Numbered from the stretch's first letter, positions 18,284 to 27,841 are shown. The stretch is 64,000 bases of DNA from Paenochrobactrum glaciei (GCF_039522165.1 NZ_BAAADE010000010.1:10021-74020); one strand, 5' to 3'. Made by a program: numbers and translations. Notes: generated by a model not told the origin, from the sequence alone.

Positions 18284-19747
18284 TTGGCAAAACTGACCAC
18301 ATTGACCGATGAGGCGCTCATTGCCTTTGACACGCTGGCTGACCGGTCGCGTTCACTTTTATCTCCGTCTCTGCGGCTTGGCGTTACCGGTTTGTCCCGT
18401 GCCGGTAAAACGGTTTTCATCACCTCGCTCATTCATAATCTTATTCATGGCGGACGGTTGCCGCTTTTTGAAGCCTATCAGTCGGGCCGTATCAGCCGTT
18501 CTCATCTGGAGCCGCAGCCCGATGATGCAATCCCGCGTTTTCAATATGAAGAACATCTACACGCTTTGATCAATGAGCGCATCTGGCCGGATTCAACCCG
18601 TGCCATTTCGCAGTTACGCATTACTATTGATTATCAATCAGCATCCTCATGGGGGCGGATGCTGTCTGCGGGTAAGCTTTCGCTGGATATTGTCGATTAT
18701 CCTGGCGAGTGGCTCCTCGACCTGCCTTTGCTTGGTAAAAGCTATAAAGAATTTAGCGCAGACTCTTTCAAGCTGGCGCAAGAAGCCACGCATCGCGATC
18801 TGGCCGACCAGTGGTTGCAAGCTGCCAATCTTGTGCATCCGTCTAAACCCGCAGATGAAATGACGGCACAGAATCTGGCACGCGTCTTTATTGATTATTT
18901 ACGTGCTGGAAAAGCCGATGAACGCGCGCTTTCAACGCTGCCTCCCGGTCGTTTTCTCATGCCCGGTGATCTTGATGGCTCACCTGCTCTGACATTTGCG
19001 CCTTTAGCCAATCTCAAGCAGGAGGATTTCACCTCTGGTTCATTAGCGTCCATGATGGAGCGGCGCTACGAATCTTATAAAACCCATGTGGTAAAACCAT
19101 TTTTCCGTGAGCATATTGCACGTCTTGATCGTCAGATTGTGCTGATTGACGCTATGCAAGCGCTGAATTCCGGTGGTGCGGTGGTTGCCGATCTGGAACG
19201 TGCGCTGACTGATATTTTATCCTGCTTCCGCCCCGGTGGTTCAAGTCTGCTGACTGGTTTGTTTCAGCGTCGCATCGGGCGCATTCTGGTTGCTGCCACC
19301 AAGGCTGACCATCTGCATCATGAAAGCCATGATCGTTTGGAAGCAATTGTTCGTAAGCTTGTTGAACGGGCAATGCAGCGCGCTGATTTTTCCGGTGCTG
19401 ACATTGATGTTTTAGCCATGGCGGCGGTGCGGGCAACGCGTGAGGCAACCGTCAATCAAGGCAAAGACGTGCTGCCGGTGATTGTCGGCACGCCCTTGAA
19501 GGGCGAGAAAATCAACGGCGATATTTTTGATGGTGAAACGGAAACTGCTATATTTCCCGGAGACTTACCAAAAAATCCTAATGTAATTTTTGAAAAGAAC
19601 GAAACATTTCGTCAAGATGATGCTTTGCGCTTTATCCGGTTCCGTCCACCGAAAATTGAAAGCACAGCGGAAGGCATTAAGCTTTCCCTGCCCCATATCC
19701 GGTTGGATCGCGCGCTTCAGTTTTTGATCGGAGATCGCCTATCATGA
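18284..19747 (+). CDS. ycjX: YcjX/DUF463 family P-loop GTPase-like protein
   Basis: 487-aa YcjX-family protein. Walker A GLSRAGKT is at residues 36-43, with conserved segments such as LDIVDYPGEWLLDLPLL. Bacterial YcjX is a predicted nucleotide-binding stress protein related to Era/Ras GTPases. The start is TTG, preceded by a GAGG site; there is no in-frame ATG close by. It overlaps ycjF by 4 bases (ATGA), so the pair is coupled, as in many proteobacteria. Confidence 0.92.
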   Translation: MAKLTTLTDEALIAFDTLADRSRSLLSPSLRLGVTGLSRAGKTVFITSLIHNLIHGGRLPLFEAYQSGRISRSHLEPQPDDAIPRFQYEEHLHALINERIWPDSTRAISQLRITIDYQSASSWGRMLSAGKLSLDIVDYPGEWLLDLPLLGKSYKEFSADSFKLAQEATHRDLADQWLQAANLVHPSKPADEMTAQNLARVFIDYLRAGKADERALSTLPPGRFLMPGDLDGSPALTFAPLANLKQEDFTSGSLASMMERRYESYKTHVVKPFFREHIARLDRQIVLIDAMQALNSGGAVVADLERALTDILSCFRPGGSSLLTGLFQRRIGRILVAATKADHLHHESHDRLEAIVRKLVERAMQRADFSGADIDVLAMAAVRATREATVNQGKDVLPVIVGTPLKGEKINGDIFDGETETAIFPGDLPKNPNVIFEKNETFRQDDALRFIRFRPPKIESTAEGIKLSLPHIRLDRALQFLIGDRLS

Positions 19748-20823
19748 GTGAGACACGCAAGCCCGGTTCATTTCAACTGAATGATGAAAAACAGGCAGGC
19801 TCCACGCAGAGCAGCGCTGAGGAAACAATACGTAAACCGCGTGCGGTCTCTGATCCGAGCCAGATTATTCCGGAGCCGGTTGATATTTTTGAGCTGGATG
19901 CCGATGAGCTGGCAGCTATTCAAAATCTGGATGTGCCGGAAGCTGAATATAAAAAGAGCCGGATTTCACTGCGTTCGGTGCTTTTTGCAGCGCTTGGCAT
20001 TCTCTTTTCTTTTGCCATTGGTCTCTGGGTGGAAGATCTGATCCGCGCGATGTTCAACCGCACCAGCTGGCTTGGTGTGCTGGCTTTGATTGTGGCCGCG
20101 GTTGCGCTTGTCAGTTTTGTGATTTTGATCACGCGCGAGCTGATTTCATTACGCAGGCTTGCCTCTGTTGCATCTCTGCGCTTGGCAGCCCATGAGGCTG
20201 CACAAAAAGATGACATCAAAGCTGCCCGTCATGCGGTTGCACAGCTTGTATCTGTCACCTTGAGCATTCCGGCTACAGCACGCGGGCGCAAATTACTGGA
20301 TGAAACCAAGGACGATATTATTGACGGGCGCAATCTGATCAAGCTTGCTGAAACAGAGCTTTTGAAACAACTCGACACACAAGCCCGCTCGCTGATTTTA
20401 CATGCAGCCAAACGTGTTTCCATTGTCACCGCAGTCAGCCCGCGTGCTTTGGTCGATATTGCTTATGTGGTTTTTGAATCCGCACGGCTTATCCGTCGTC
20501 TGTCAGAACTTTACGGCAGCCGCCCGGGTAGCCTTGGCTTCTTGAAACTAACCCGTAATGTGATTGCTCATTTGGCGGTTACTGGCACAGTTGCGATGGG
20601 CGACAGCGTTATTCAGCAACTGGTCGGACAAGGGCTTGCCTCCCGTTTATCCGCCAAGCTTGGTGAAGGTGTCATCAACGGGTTAATGACGGCACGTATC
20701 GGCATTTCTGCGATGGATATTGTCCGGCCGTTTCCGTTTCTCTCTGAAAAGCGACCGGGGATCGGTGATTTTGTCACTGACCTGACATCCCTCAATAATA
20801 TTCGCAAAAATAATGGAAAATAA
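19744..20823 (+). CDS. ycjF: YcjF/TIGR01620 family membrane protein
   Basis: 359-aa inner-membrane protein. Two strong membrane helices lie at about residues 75-95 and 105-130. A DUF697-type C-terminal domain follows with a run of small-residue helices (VIAHLAVTGTVAMGDSVI). The N-terminal 70 residues are hydrophilic. It always partners ycjX; the function is not established beyond a link to the envelope or phage-shock type stress. Translationally coupled to ycjX by a 4-base overlap. Confidence 0.9.
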   Translation: MSETRKPGSFQLNDEKQAGSTQSSAEETIRKPRAVSDPSQIIPEPVDIFELDADELAAIQNLDVPEAEYKKSRISLRSVLFAALGILFSFAIGLWVEDLIRAMFNRTSWLGVLALIVAAVALVSFVILITRELISLRRLASVASLRLAAHEAAQKDDIKAARHAVAQLVSVTLSIPATARGRKLLDETKDDIIDGRNLIKLAETELLKQLDTQARSLILHAAKRVSIVTAVSPRALVDIAYVVFESARLIRRLSELYGSRPGSLGFLKLTRNVIAHLAVTGTVAMGDSVIQQLVGQGLASRLSAKLGEGVINGLMTARIGISAMDIVRPFPFLSEKRPGIGDFVTDLTSLNNIRKNNGK

Positions 20824-20969
20824 TCGGGAAATTGTTGACTTTCAGATCAATGCAAACGAAGCATTAACCATTAAAAGCGATTATCAACCTTATCGAAACA
20901 GTCGCTAATACAGACTGACTCTACGGCATATTGGCCGCCCCCTTGATTGAATTTGGAACAGACACTGTG

Positions 20970-21503
20970 ATGAGAAACCGTATAGCTGCTTGCCTTTTAA
21001 TGCTGCCTGCCACGACAGTTTCTGTTGCAGCACTGGCTGCTGACAATGATCAGCAGTTTTTCCGTCAGATTGAGGGTCAGTGGAGCGGTTCCGGTGAGAT
21101 TGTTGCCGGAAAATACAAAGGCACTAAATTCGTCTGCAATCTTGCAGGCACCACGCCTGAAACCACTGCTGGCATGACATTGGATGGCTCTTGCCGCGTT
21201 GGTGTTTTTTCACAGGCGATGAAAGCCGTTATCACCCGTGATGGTAAAAACTATACCGGCGCCTTCAATGATGGCGCTGCCGGTAAAGGTTTGGACGTTA
21301 TTTCAGGTAATGTAAGCGGCAACCGTATTGTTCTAGGGCTGAACCGTAAACAGCTTGATGGCGCGATGCTTGCGCGTGTTGCGGACAATAACACCATGAA
21401 TGTCACCGTTTCGGTGCGCGTGGAAAAAGAACTGGTTCCGGTGATCGGCCTGAACCTGAAGCGCACAAGCGGCAGCGTTCCAAGCAATATTGCGCGCAAT
21501 TAA
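20970..21503 (+). CDS. Secreted hypothetical protein
   Basis: 177-aa exported protein with a signal peptide at about residues 1-24 (AALAA cleavage) and a beta-rich mature part (QIEGQWSGSGEIVAGKYKGT). It resembles conserved Rhizobiales periplasmic proteins of unknown function. I chose the internal ATG at 20970 because it gives a clean signal peptide; the frame opens 13 codons earlier. It is monocistronic between ycjF and a strong terminator. Confidence 0.75.
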   Translation: MRNRIAACLLMLPATTVSVAALAADNDQQFFRQIEGQWSGSGEIVAGKYKGTKFVCNLAGTTPETTAGMTLDGSCRVGVFSQAMKAVITRDGKNYTGAFNDGAAGKGLDVISGNVSGNRIVLGLNRKQLDGAMLARVADNNTMNVTVSVRVEKELVPVIGLNLKRTSGSVPSNIARN

Positions 21504-21521
21504 TAAGTGCTTACAGAGATT

Positions 21522-21561
21522 AAAAAAAGCGGCTTCAGATTATTTTCTAGCCGCTTTTTTT
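21522..21561. terminator. Rho-independent terminator
   Basis: Stem AAAAAGCGGCT/AGCCGCTTTTT with a 14-base loop and T-run. It lies between the secreted protein gene and convergent folK and may serve both. Confidence 0.88.
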
Positions 21562-21568
21562 GTAGTGT

Positions 21569-22099
21569 TTATTTCCACCAGTTTGCGGCCATATTGGCGA
21601 TTTCAATACCTTGCGCCTCACTGGTTTTGGCAGCTTGCGCAATCACCTGCCCCTGCACTTCCAAATCCGGTGCAATGTCGGCAAGCGGCACAAGCACAAA
21701 TGCGCGTAGCATCATTCGTGGATGCGGCAGGCTTAAACGCTCTTCATTAAGCGTGATGAAATCCGCATTTTTTTCCTGCATCACCAGAATATCAATATCA
21801 AGCGTGCGCGGTCCCCAGCGCTCAATCCGCTCGCGCTTCATGTCAGCTTCAATACCCAAAGTGACATCAATCAGTTCTAATGGCGTTAAATTTGTCTCAA
21901 CACAGGCACAAGCATTATAAAACCAGCTTTGATCGGTTTTGCCCCATGGTGGCGTACGATAGAGCTTGGAAACCTGACACACTTTCATATCATCACGTGC
22001 ATCCAGCACTTGCAACGCATGAGCCATAGAGGTAGCCGGATCACCCAGATTACCGCCTAAGCCAAGCCATGCGTTATATTTGAAGCCGCCAGCACTCAC
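21569..22099 (-). CDS. folK: 2-amino-4-hydroxy-6-hydroxymethyldihydropteridine pyrophosphokinase
   Basis: 176-aa HPPK, which transfers pyrophosphate from ATP to hydroxymethyldihydropterin in folate synthesis. Conserved features are the opening LGLGGNLGDP, the substrate loop and the signature RWGPRTLDIDILVM, then LPHPRMMLRAFVLVPLADIAP. It is the third gene of the folP-folB-folK operon and overlaps folB by 4 bases. Confidence 0.95.
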   Translation of the reverse strand: MSAGGFKYNAWLGLGGNLGDPATSMAHALQVLDARDDMKVCQVSKLYRTPPWGKTDQSWFYNACACVETNLTPLELIDVTLGIEADMKRERIERWGPRTLDIDILVMQEKNADFITLNEERLSLPHPRMMLRAFVLVPLADIAPDLEVQGQVIAQAAKTSEAQGIEIANMAANWWK

Positions 22100-22455
22100 T
22101 GTTCGTGAACCACAACAACTTCAACAAAATCCAACACACCAGCCACTGGTGCATGAGGTTTGCGAACGGTAATTTCGGCACGTTTGATCTGCTTGAAATG
22201 ATTAGACAAAGCTTTGGCAATATCGAGTGCCAGAGTTTCTATCAGATAACGACGCTTGCCGGTGACGATCTTCTCAATCAGTTTGAAGGCGATACCGTAA
22301 TGAACGGTGCCCTCAATGCTGTCATTTTCCAGTGCATTACCGGCATCAACGGTCAAAACCGCATCAACATAAAAGCGCTGACCAAGCTTTTCTTCTTCAT
22401 CAAAAACGCCGTGATGTGCAAAAAAAGCACAGTTCATCATCCGGATCGTGTACAT
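22096..22455 (-). CDS. folB: Dihydroneopterin aldolase
   Basis: 119-aa DHNA, which converts dihydroneopterin to hydroxymethyldihydropterin. It has the typical FFAHHGVFDEEEKLGQRF opening and the central VHYGIAFKLIEKIV segment. The ATG at 22455 has a GAGAG ribosome site; the frame extends 11 codons upstream without support. Middle gene of the folate operon. Confidence 0.94.
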   Translation of the reverse strand: MYTIRMMNCAFFAHHGVFDEEEKLGQRFYVDAVLTVDAGNALENDSIEGTVHYGIAFKLIEKIVTGKRRYLIETLALDIAKALSNHFKQIKRAEITVRKPHAPVAGVLDFVEVVVVHEQ

Positions 22456-22521
22456 TTTCACTCTCTTTTGCCTGTCAAACGAGTGCATTTTTATGGCAAT
22501 CGTGCTTTCAGACTTCTTTGC

Positions 22522-23364
22522 TTAAAGCTTGTTCGCTCTGCTTTGCAAGATGGCATCTGCAACTGCAAGTGCCTGCGCATTCATTGATACATTATGGACA
22601 CGGAATATATCCGCACCATCTAAACGTAAAGTGACAGATGTGGCACTTGTCGTCACATCGCGTTGCAGCGGATCAGTTATACCGCTTATTTTGCCGATAA
22701 AACGCTTGCGTGATGTGCCAACAAGCATCGGATAAGGAAACCGTGCCATTTCTTTAAAGCGGGCAAGCAGTTCAACATCTTCATCCAGTGAGCAGGTAAA
22801 ACCGAAGCCCGGATCAAGCACAATCTGATTGTCAGCAATACCTGCCTGATGAGCGATTTCAATGGATTTTCTAAAGAATACCGCCTGATCCTCAAGCGGA
22901 TCGCTTGCGCACTCACGCTCACGGCTGGTGTGCATCAGCACTAAACCGGCACCTGTGGCCTTTGCAACATCGGCGATATCCGGCTCGCGGTGCAAGCCCC
23001 ATACATCATTGACAATATGAGCGCCTGCCTCAATGGCCAGCTTAGCCGTTTCAGCACGATATGTATCAACGGAGATGATGCAATCACCCTGCTCTGCCAG
23101 CATTTTGATAATCGGCAGCACGCGATTTTGTTCGGTTTTCGCGTCCACAGCTTCAGCATTGGGCTTGGTTGATTCACCACCCACATCAATAATATGCGCA
23201 CCATCTGCGATCATCTGGCGGGCTTTTTGCAATGCAATATCAGCCTGAAAATGTTGGCCGCCATCAGAGAAAGAATCCGGCGTTACATTCAATATTCCCA
23301 TGATGATGGCCTGCGCACCAAGCTCTAATGTCTTTCCATGTGCCAGTTGCCATTGTTTCAACAT
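22522..23364 (-). CDS. folP: Dihydropteroate synthase
   Basis: 280-aa DHPS, the sulfonamide target, joining p-aminobenzoate to the pterin. Signatures are MGILNVTPDSFSDGG near residues 23-37 and VGGESTKP near 62-69, with the later VLDPGFGF and GTSRKRFIG loops. First gene of the folP-folB-folK operon; the 66-base gap to folB holds no obvious terminator. Confidence 0.96.
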   Translation of the reverse strand: MLKQWQLAHGKTLELGAQAIIMGILNVTPDSFSDGGQHFQADIALQKARQMIADGAHIIDVGGESTKPNAEAVDAKTEQNRVLPIIKMLAEQGDCIISVDTYRAETAKLAIEAGAHIVNDVWGLHREPDIADVAKATGAGLVLMHTSRERECASDPLEDQAVFFRKSIEIAHQAGIADNQIVLDPGFGFTCSLDEDVELLARFKEMARFPYPMLVGTSRKRFIGKISGITDPLQRDVTTSATSVTLRLDGADIFRVHNVSMNAQALAVADAILQSRANKL

Positions 23365-23573
23365 TTATGAATGCTCCAACTCAATGCATTAATCATAACT
23401 GCGGTTAGTATGGTAATGTCGGATTATCCTCTACGCATTATCAACCTTATCGCGCTATAACCTACTTGACCATTTTGGCAACCGTTACAATGGGCAAGGC
23501 TCATTTATGTGGATGCTTGAAATAACAAAACAATGAACATGATAAACACAGATATTTTAAAAGGGTTGCTGAT

Positions 23574-24191
23574 ATGATCAATAAGTTCAAAGTGCTGATC
23601 GCAGCTTCCGTATTATTTTCGGCAGTGGCTCCGGCACAGTCTGCCTCTATTTTCCGCGAGATAAAATATTATAATATCAACGGAAAAACGGCTGCTGATC
23701 TCGATTATGCTCTGTCAAATAAAGGGCCATTTTTGAAATCAACCGGCCAGCACCATCCGGGCGCAGCTGAAATCCGCTTTGATGCCAAAGTACGCTATGG
23801 CAAAGAAGGCGGCAAAGCCTGCAAGGTGACCGGTGTTTATGTGAATGTGCATGGCAAAGTATTTCTGCCTCGCTGGAAACAGCGCAAACGCGCCCCGTTA
23901 GAGCTGGCGCTGATTTGGGATACTTTATCAAGCGACATCAGACGTCATGAAGAAAGCCATCTGGTGATTGCGCGTGCGCATGCCAGCGAAATGGAGCAGA
24001 AAATTGCCAAGCTTTACAGTCGTAAAGATTGCGCAGACCTGCGTGACGACATCAATCGTGTGACTGAAAAAATCATGGAAAAACATGATAAAGAACAACA
24101 GCGCTTTGATCGTGTTGAAACAATCAACTTTGAAAACCGTTTTGAGCGTTTGCTGACTTACCGGCTGGAGCAGCTCGCAGACAGTCTTTAA
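23574..24191 (+). CDS. DUF922 family secreted protein, predicted Zn-protease
   Basis: 205-aa exported protein. The signal peptide covers about residues 1-23. The HEESH motif at 125-129 fits the HExxH zinc-protease pattern predicted for DUF922. The N-terminal part (KYYNINGKTAADLDYAL) and the CKVTGVYVNV strand are typical of the family. The C-terminal part is helical and charged. Protease activity is a family prediction, not shown. Monocistronic with a terminator. Confidence 0.82.
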   Translation: MINKFKVLIAASVLFSAVAPAQSASIFREIKYYNINGKTAADLDYALSNKGPFLKSTGQHHPGAAEIRFDAKVRYGKEGGKACKVTGVYVNVHGKVFLPRWKQRKRAPLELALIWDTLSSDIRRHEESHLVIARAHASEMEQKIAKLYSRKDCADLRDDINRVTEKIMEKHDKEQQRFDRVETINFENRFERLLTYRLEQLADSL

Positions 24192-24201
24192 TATGAACTA
24201 T

Positions 24202-24240
24202 AAAAAAAGACCGCGCTTTTGATAAAGGCGCGGTCTTTTT
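24202..24240. terminator. Rho-independent terminator
   Basis: Stem AAAGACCGCGC/GCGCGGTCTTT with A- and T-runs, between convergent genes; probably bidirectional. Confidence 0.9.
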
Positions 24241-24255
24241 GTTTGTGTTTAAGAT

Positions 24256-25539
24256 TTAGATATTAGCCAAAGCCTGTTCCAAATCGGCGATAATGTCATC
24301 AGCATCCTCAATACCGATTGAGAGACGGATAACTTCCGGCCCGGCACCTGCTGCCACTTTTTGTTCGTCATTCAACTGACGATGTGTTGTCGAAGCCGGA
24401 TGAATAACCAGTGAGCGTGTGTCACCAATATTGGCCAGCAGTGAGAACAATTCGAGATTGCCTACAAATTTAACGCCTTCATCATAGCCGCCCTTCAAAC
24501 CGAAGGTGAAGACAGCACCTGCACCCTTTGGTGCATATTTCTGCTGCAAGGCATGATATTTATCATCAGGCAGACCAGAATAGTTGACCCAAGCCACTTT
24601 ATCATGAGCTTTCAGCCAGGTTGCTACTTTCAGCGCATTGTCACAATGGCGCTGCATACGCAGTGGCAATGTTTCTGCACCGGTCAAAATCTGGAAAGCG
24701 TTGAATGGCGAAATAGCAGGTCCAAGATCACGAAGACCAAGAACGCGCGCAGCAATAGCAAAAGACATATTGCCGAATGTTTTGTGCAGTTCCATACCGG
24801 CATAATCTGGACGCGGTTCGGTCAATAGCGGATAATTACCGGATTTCGCCCAGTCAAATGTGCCGCCATCCACCAGAATGCCGCCCATGGAGTTACCATG
24901 ACCGCCAATGAACTTGGTCAGCGAATGGACAACAATATCGGCACCATGCTCGATTGGACGCACCAGATATGGCGAAGCAAGCGTATTATCAACGATCAGC
25001 GGCAGGCCATGTTTATGTGCAACTTCTGCAATGGCTGCGATATCAACGACAATACCACCCGGATTAGCAAAACTTTCGATAAAAATCGCACGGGTGCGCT
25101 CGTCAATCTGCGCTTCAAATGAAGACGGATCGGTGGCTTCTGCCCAGCGCACATGCCAGTCAAAGGCTTTGAAAGACTGCCCAAACTGGTTGATCGAACC
25201 GCCATAAAGCTTGTTACCGGCAACGAAATTATCACCCGGTCGCATCAGCGTATGGAAAACCAGCATTTGCGCCGCATGACCTGATGCGGTTGCAACAGCC
25301 GCTGTGCCACCTTCCAAAGCTGCAACGCGCTCTTCCAGCACGGCTGTGGTCGGGTTGGTGATGCGGGTATAAATATTGCCGAATGCCTGCAAGCCGAACA
25401 GCGAAGCTGCATGATCAGCATCATCAAAGACAAAGGCTGTTGTCTGATAAATCGGCGTTGCACGTGCGCCTGTGGTCGGGTCTGGCTTGGCTCCGGCATG
25501 AACTGCCAGTGTTTCAATTCCGGGTGTGCGCTTTGACAT
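24256..25539 (-). CDS. metY: O-acetylhomoserine aminocarboxypropyltransferase (sulfhydrylase)
   Basis: 427-aa PLP-dependent Cys/Met metabolism enzyme that makes homocysteine from O-acetylhomoserine and sulfide. The PLP lysine is K209 in VVHSLTKFIGGHG. The opening TLAVHAGAKPDPTTGARATP and the later FANPGGIVVDI and HPASTTHRQL are typical of the MetY branch. The start has a GGAGGG site. A 6-bp inverted repeat (GCGAAT-AA-ATTCGC) at 25555-25568, just upstream of the start, could be an operator. No clear SAM riboswitch was seen. Monocistronic. Confidence 0.93.
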   Translation of the reverse strand: MSKRTPGIETLAVHAGAKPDPTTGARATPIYQTTAFVFDDADHAASLFGLQAFGNIYTRITNPTTAVLEERVAALEGGTAAVATASGHAAQMLVFHTLMRPGDNFVAGNKLYGGSINQFGQSFKAFDWHVRWAEATDPSSFEAQIDERTRAIFIESFANPGGIVVDIAAIAEVAHKHGLPLIVDNTLASPYLVRPIEHGADIVVHSLTKFIGGHGNSMGGILVDGGTFDWAKSGNYPLLTEPRPDYAGMELHKTFGNMSFAIAARVLGLRDLGPAISPFNAFQILTGAETLPLRMQRHCDNALKVATWLKAHDKVAWVNYSGLPDDKYHALQQKYAPKGAGAVFTFGLKGGYDEGVKFVGNLELFSLLANIGDTRSLVIHPASTTHRQLNDEQKVAAGAGPEVIRLSIGIEDADDIIADLEQALANI

Positions 25540-25716
25540 TAAATCCCTCCATAGGCGAATAAATTCGCAATGCCGTTTTTGTTGGTAGCGAACTTATGGA
25601 TAAACCATAAAAAAGCAAATGATCCGATGCTAGAAAGCGGGCATTTAAGCAAAATATTTTCTCAAAATTTGCCATTTTGAAAAAATAAAACCGGATCTAG
25701 GTGATGAAGCGTAAAA

Positions 25717-26151
25717 TCAGCCAATCAGACGCGGATATTCAATCGCCGGACAGCGGTTCATGACGACTTTGAGCCCTGCATCATGGGCGCGTTTTCCGGC
25801 ATCTTCATCGATCACGCCAAGCTGTGTCCAAAGCACTTTTGGCAGTGTTTTTAAACTTAAAATCTCATCGACAATGCCAGCCACAGCATTGGAGGCGCGG
25901 AAAACCTCCACCATGTCGACCGGTTCCGCAATATCGCTCAAACTTGCATAAACCGGCGCGCCAAGTATTTCTTTGCCTGCCTGCCCCGGATTAACCGGCA
26001 AAACGCGATAGCCCTTTTGCAGCAGAAATTCCATGACATGATAACTTGGGCGGTCTTCATTAGGGGATGCGCCAAGCAGCGCAATAGTTTTGACGGTCGA
26101 TAAAATCTCGCGCAATTCTGCATCGCTGTCATTTAAAAAGTTACGCATCAT
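25717..26151 (-). CDS. CoA-binding domain protein (YccU-like)
   Basis: 144-aa single-domain Rossmann protein of the CoA_binding type. Conserved features are IALLGASPNEDRPSYHVMEF near residues 23-42, VLPVNPGQAGKEILG and VLWTQLGVIDEDA. The family binds CoA; its physiological role is not defined. It is divergent from the thioesterase gene, which also handles a CoA ligand, but a shared pathway is only a guess. Confidence 0.9.
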   Translation of the reverse strand: MMRNFLNDSDAELREILSTVKTIALLGASPNEDRPSYHVMEFLLQKGYRVLPVNPGQAGKEILGAPVYASLSDIAEPVDMVEVFRASNAVAGIVDEILSLKTLPKVLWTQLGVIDEDAGKRAHDAGLKVVMNRCPAIEYPRLIG

Positions 26152-26227
26152 TACCCCTTAAGTACGGTTTGCATCATTTAATGAATATGACATGTTTTGA
26201 TAAAATATTTAATAGGGAAACAAAATA

Positions 26228-26665
26228 TTGCAGCCAAATTTAACCCCCGTCATGTCCGTGGCAGAGCTGGAAGATTTTTTAAGTCGCGAGTTTCCGCAAT
26301 TACATGAAGCGGGTCGCGATTATCACGTGGCCGACATTGATGCAGGCCGCGCCGTTATGACATTAAATGCGGGCGCCAAACATTTGCGCCCCGGCAATAC
26401 CGTTTCCGGCCCCTCACTCTTTATGCTGGCAGATGTCAGTGCTTATGCGGTGATTTTGGCGCATATCGGCCCTGTCGCACTTGCTGTCACCACCAATCTT
26501 AATATCAATTTTTTACGCAAAGCCGAGGCCGGTTTATTGAAGGCCGAAGCCAGATTGCTTAAACTTGGCAAGCGTCTCGCTGTCGTGGATATTTTCATCA
26601 CAGATAGTCATGACGCATTGATTGCTCATGCAACAACGACATATTCCGTGCCACCAAGCCGATAA
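26228..26665 (+). CDS. PaaI-family hotdog thioesterase
   Basis: 145-aa hotdog-fold thioesterase that would hydrolyse an acyl-CoA. The characteristic region is LRPGNTVSGPSLFMLADVSA, followed by AVTTNLNINFLRKA. The start is probably TTG at 26228 with an AGGGA site upstream; an ATG eight codons in lacks one. Divergent from the CoA-binding gene. Confidence 0.85.
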   Translation: MQPNLTPVMSVAELEDFLSREFPQLHEAGRDYHVADIDAGRAVMTLNAGAKHLRPGNTVSGPSLFMLADVSAYAVILAHIGPVALAVTTNLNINFLRKAEAGLLKAEARLLKLGKRLAVVDIFITDSHDALIAHATTTYSVPPSR

Positions 26666-26900
26666 ATTATAAGGTATTATAATACCCTAAAATTAAAGCA
26701 TTGATTTTATTGTATAATTTGCAGGGTGCTCATTTTAATGAGCTTGACGTGCTTGTAAGAGTTGTGTAAGGGACACGCAGAATGTGTGAGGGTTAACTTT
26801 GCACATTTGTTTATGTTGTGAAGGTTCCGTCCGGAACACTCATAATACAAGCAACAAAAAATGCCTTCCATGCAGGAAGGATTATCCAAGGAAAACTTTT
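26666..26900 (+). promoter_or_regulatory. rplM leader region with palindrome and hairpin
   Basis: 235 bases before the rplM-rpsI operon. It holds a perfect 14-base palindrome GGTATTATAATACC at 26673-26686 and a TATAAT box at 26713-26718 without a good -35. A 6-bp hairpin (CCTTCC/GGAAGG) at about 26865-26881 ends close to the rplM ribosome site. The hairpin may serve autogenous control by L13; this is inference. Confidence 0.45.
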
Positions 26901-27365
26901 ATGGCAACTTTCTCTCAGAAGCCAGCCGAAGTTGAGAAGAAGTGGATTTTGATTGACGCCGAAGGTCTCGTCGTTGGTCGTCTTGCCACTCTCGTCGCCA
27001 ACATTCTGCGCGGTAAGAACAAGCCAACCTTCACCCCACACGTTGATGATGGTGACAATGTCATCGTAATCAATGCTGACAAGGTTGTATTCACCGGTAA
27101 GAAATATACCGACAAGAAATACTACTGGCACACCGGCCATCCGGGCGGAATCAAAGAGCGTACAGCTCGCCAGATTCTTGAAGGCCGCTTCCCTGAGCGC
27201 GTATTCGAAAAGGCTGTTGAACGCATGGTTCCACGCGGCCCGCTCGGTCGTCGCCAGATGAAGAACCTGCGTGTTTATGCAGGCACCAGCCACCCGCACG
27301 AAGCTCAGCAGCCTGAAGTCCTCGACGTAGGCGCGCTGAACCGTAAGAACAAAGGGATTGCATAA
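26901..27365 (+). CDS. rplM: 50S ribosomal protein L13
   Basis: 154 aa. Typical L13 segments are KKWILIDAEGLVVGRLATLV, HTGHPGGIKERTARQIL and ERMVPRGPLGRRQMKNLRVY. The true start is the ATG at 26901, with AAGGAAAA upstream; the frame is open further 5' but that part is not L13. Co-transcribed with rpsI, 2 bases apart. Confidence 0.97.
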   Translation: MATFSQKPAEVEKKWILIDAEGLVVGRLATLVANILRGKNKPTFTPHVDDGDNVIVINADKVVFTGKKYTDKKYYWHTGHPGGIKERTARQILEGRFPERVFEKAVERMVPRGPLGRRQMKNLRVYAGTSHPHEAQQPEVLDVGALNRKNKGIA

Positions 27366-27367
27366 TC

Positions 27368-27841
27368 ATGGCTGAGCTAAACTCGCTCGAAGATCTGGGC
27401 ACAGTTGTTGCAACTGAAGCCGCAGCTCCGGTTCATGTACAGAAGCTCGATAAACTTGGCCGTGCATACGCAACCGGCAAGCGTAAAGATGCTGTAGCTC
27501 GCGTTTGGGTAAAGCCAGGCAGCGGCAAGATCACTGTAAACGGTAAAGACTTTACCGCTTACTTCGCACGTCCAGTGCTTCAGATGATCCTGCAGCAGCC
27601 AATCGTTGCTTCAAACCGCAATGGCCAGTTCGACATCATCGCTACCGTTGCTGGTGGTGGTTTGTCCGGTCAGGCTGGTGCTGTTCGTCACGGCATCTCC
27701 AAGGCTCTGACCCACTACGAACCAGGTCTGCGTGCAGTACTGAAAAAAGGTGGCTTCCTTACTCGTGATAGCCGCGTTGTTGAACGTAAAAAGTACGGTC
27801 GCGCGAAAGCCCGTCGTTCTTTCCAGTTCTCGAAGCGCTAA
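27368..27841 (+). CDS. rpsI: 30S ribosomal protein S9
   Basis: 157 aa. It has the N-terminal alphaproteobacterial extension (about 30 residues), then YATGKRKDAVARVWVKPGSG. The C-terminus RDSRVVERKKYGRAKARRSF ends in FSKR, the tail that contacts P-site tRNA. Second gene of the rplM-rpsI operon, closed by a TTCG-loop terminator. Confidence 0.97.
   Translation: MAELNSLEDLGTVVATEAAAPVHVQKLDKLGRAYATGKRKDAVARVWVKPGSGKITVNGKDFTAYFARPVLQMILQQPIVASNRNGQFDIIATVAGGGLSGQAGAVRHGISKALTHYEPGLRAVLKKGGFLTRDSRVVERKKYGRAKARRSFQFSKR

Noticed and set aside
25540..25716. Possible SAM-II riboswitch upstream of metY
   Set aside because: SAM-II elements occur before met genes in alphaproteobacteria, but I could not fit the conserved pseudoknot and GCTAAA-type 3' segment to this sequence.
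26811..27299. 162-aa minus-strand frame opposite rplM
   Set aside because: It is fully antisense to the ribosomal protein gene and has no recognisable domain, so it is a codon-bias shadow.
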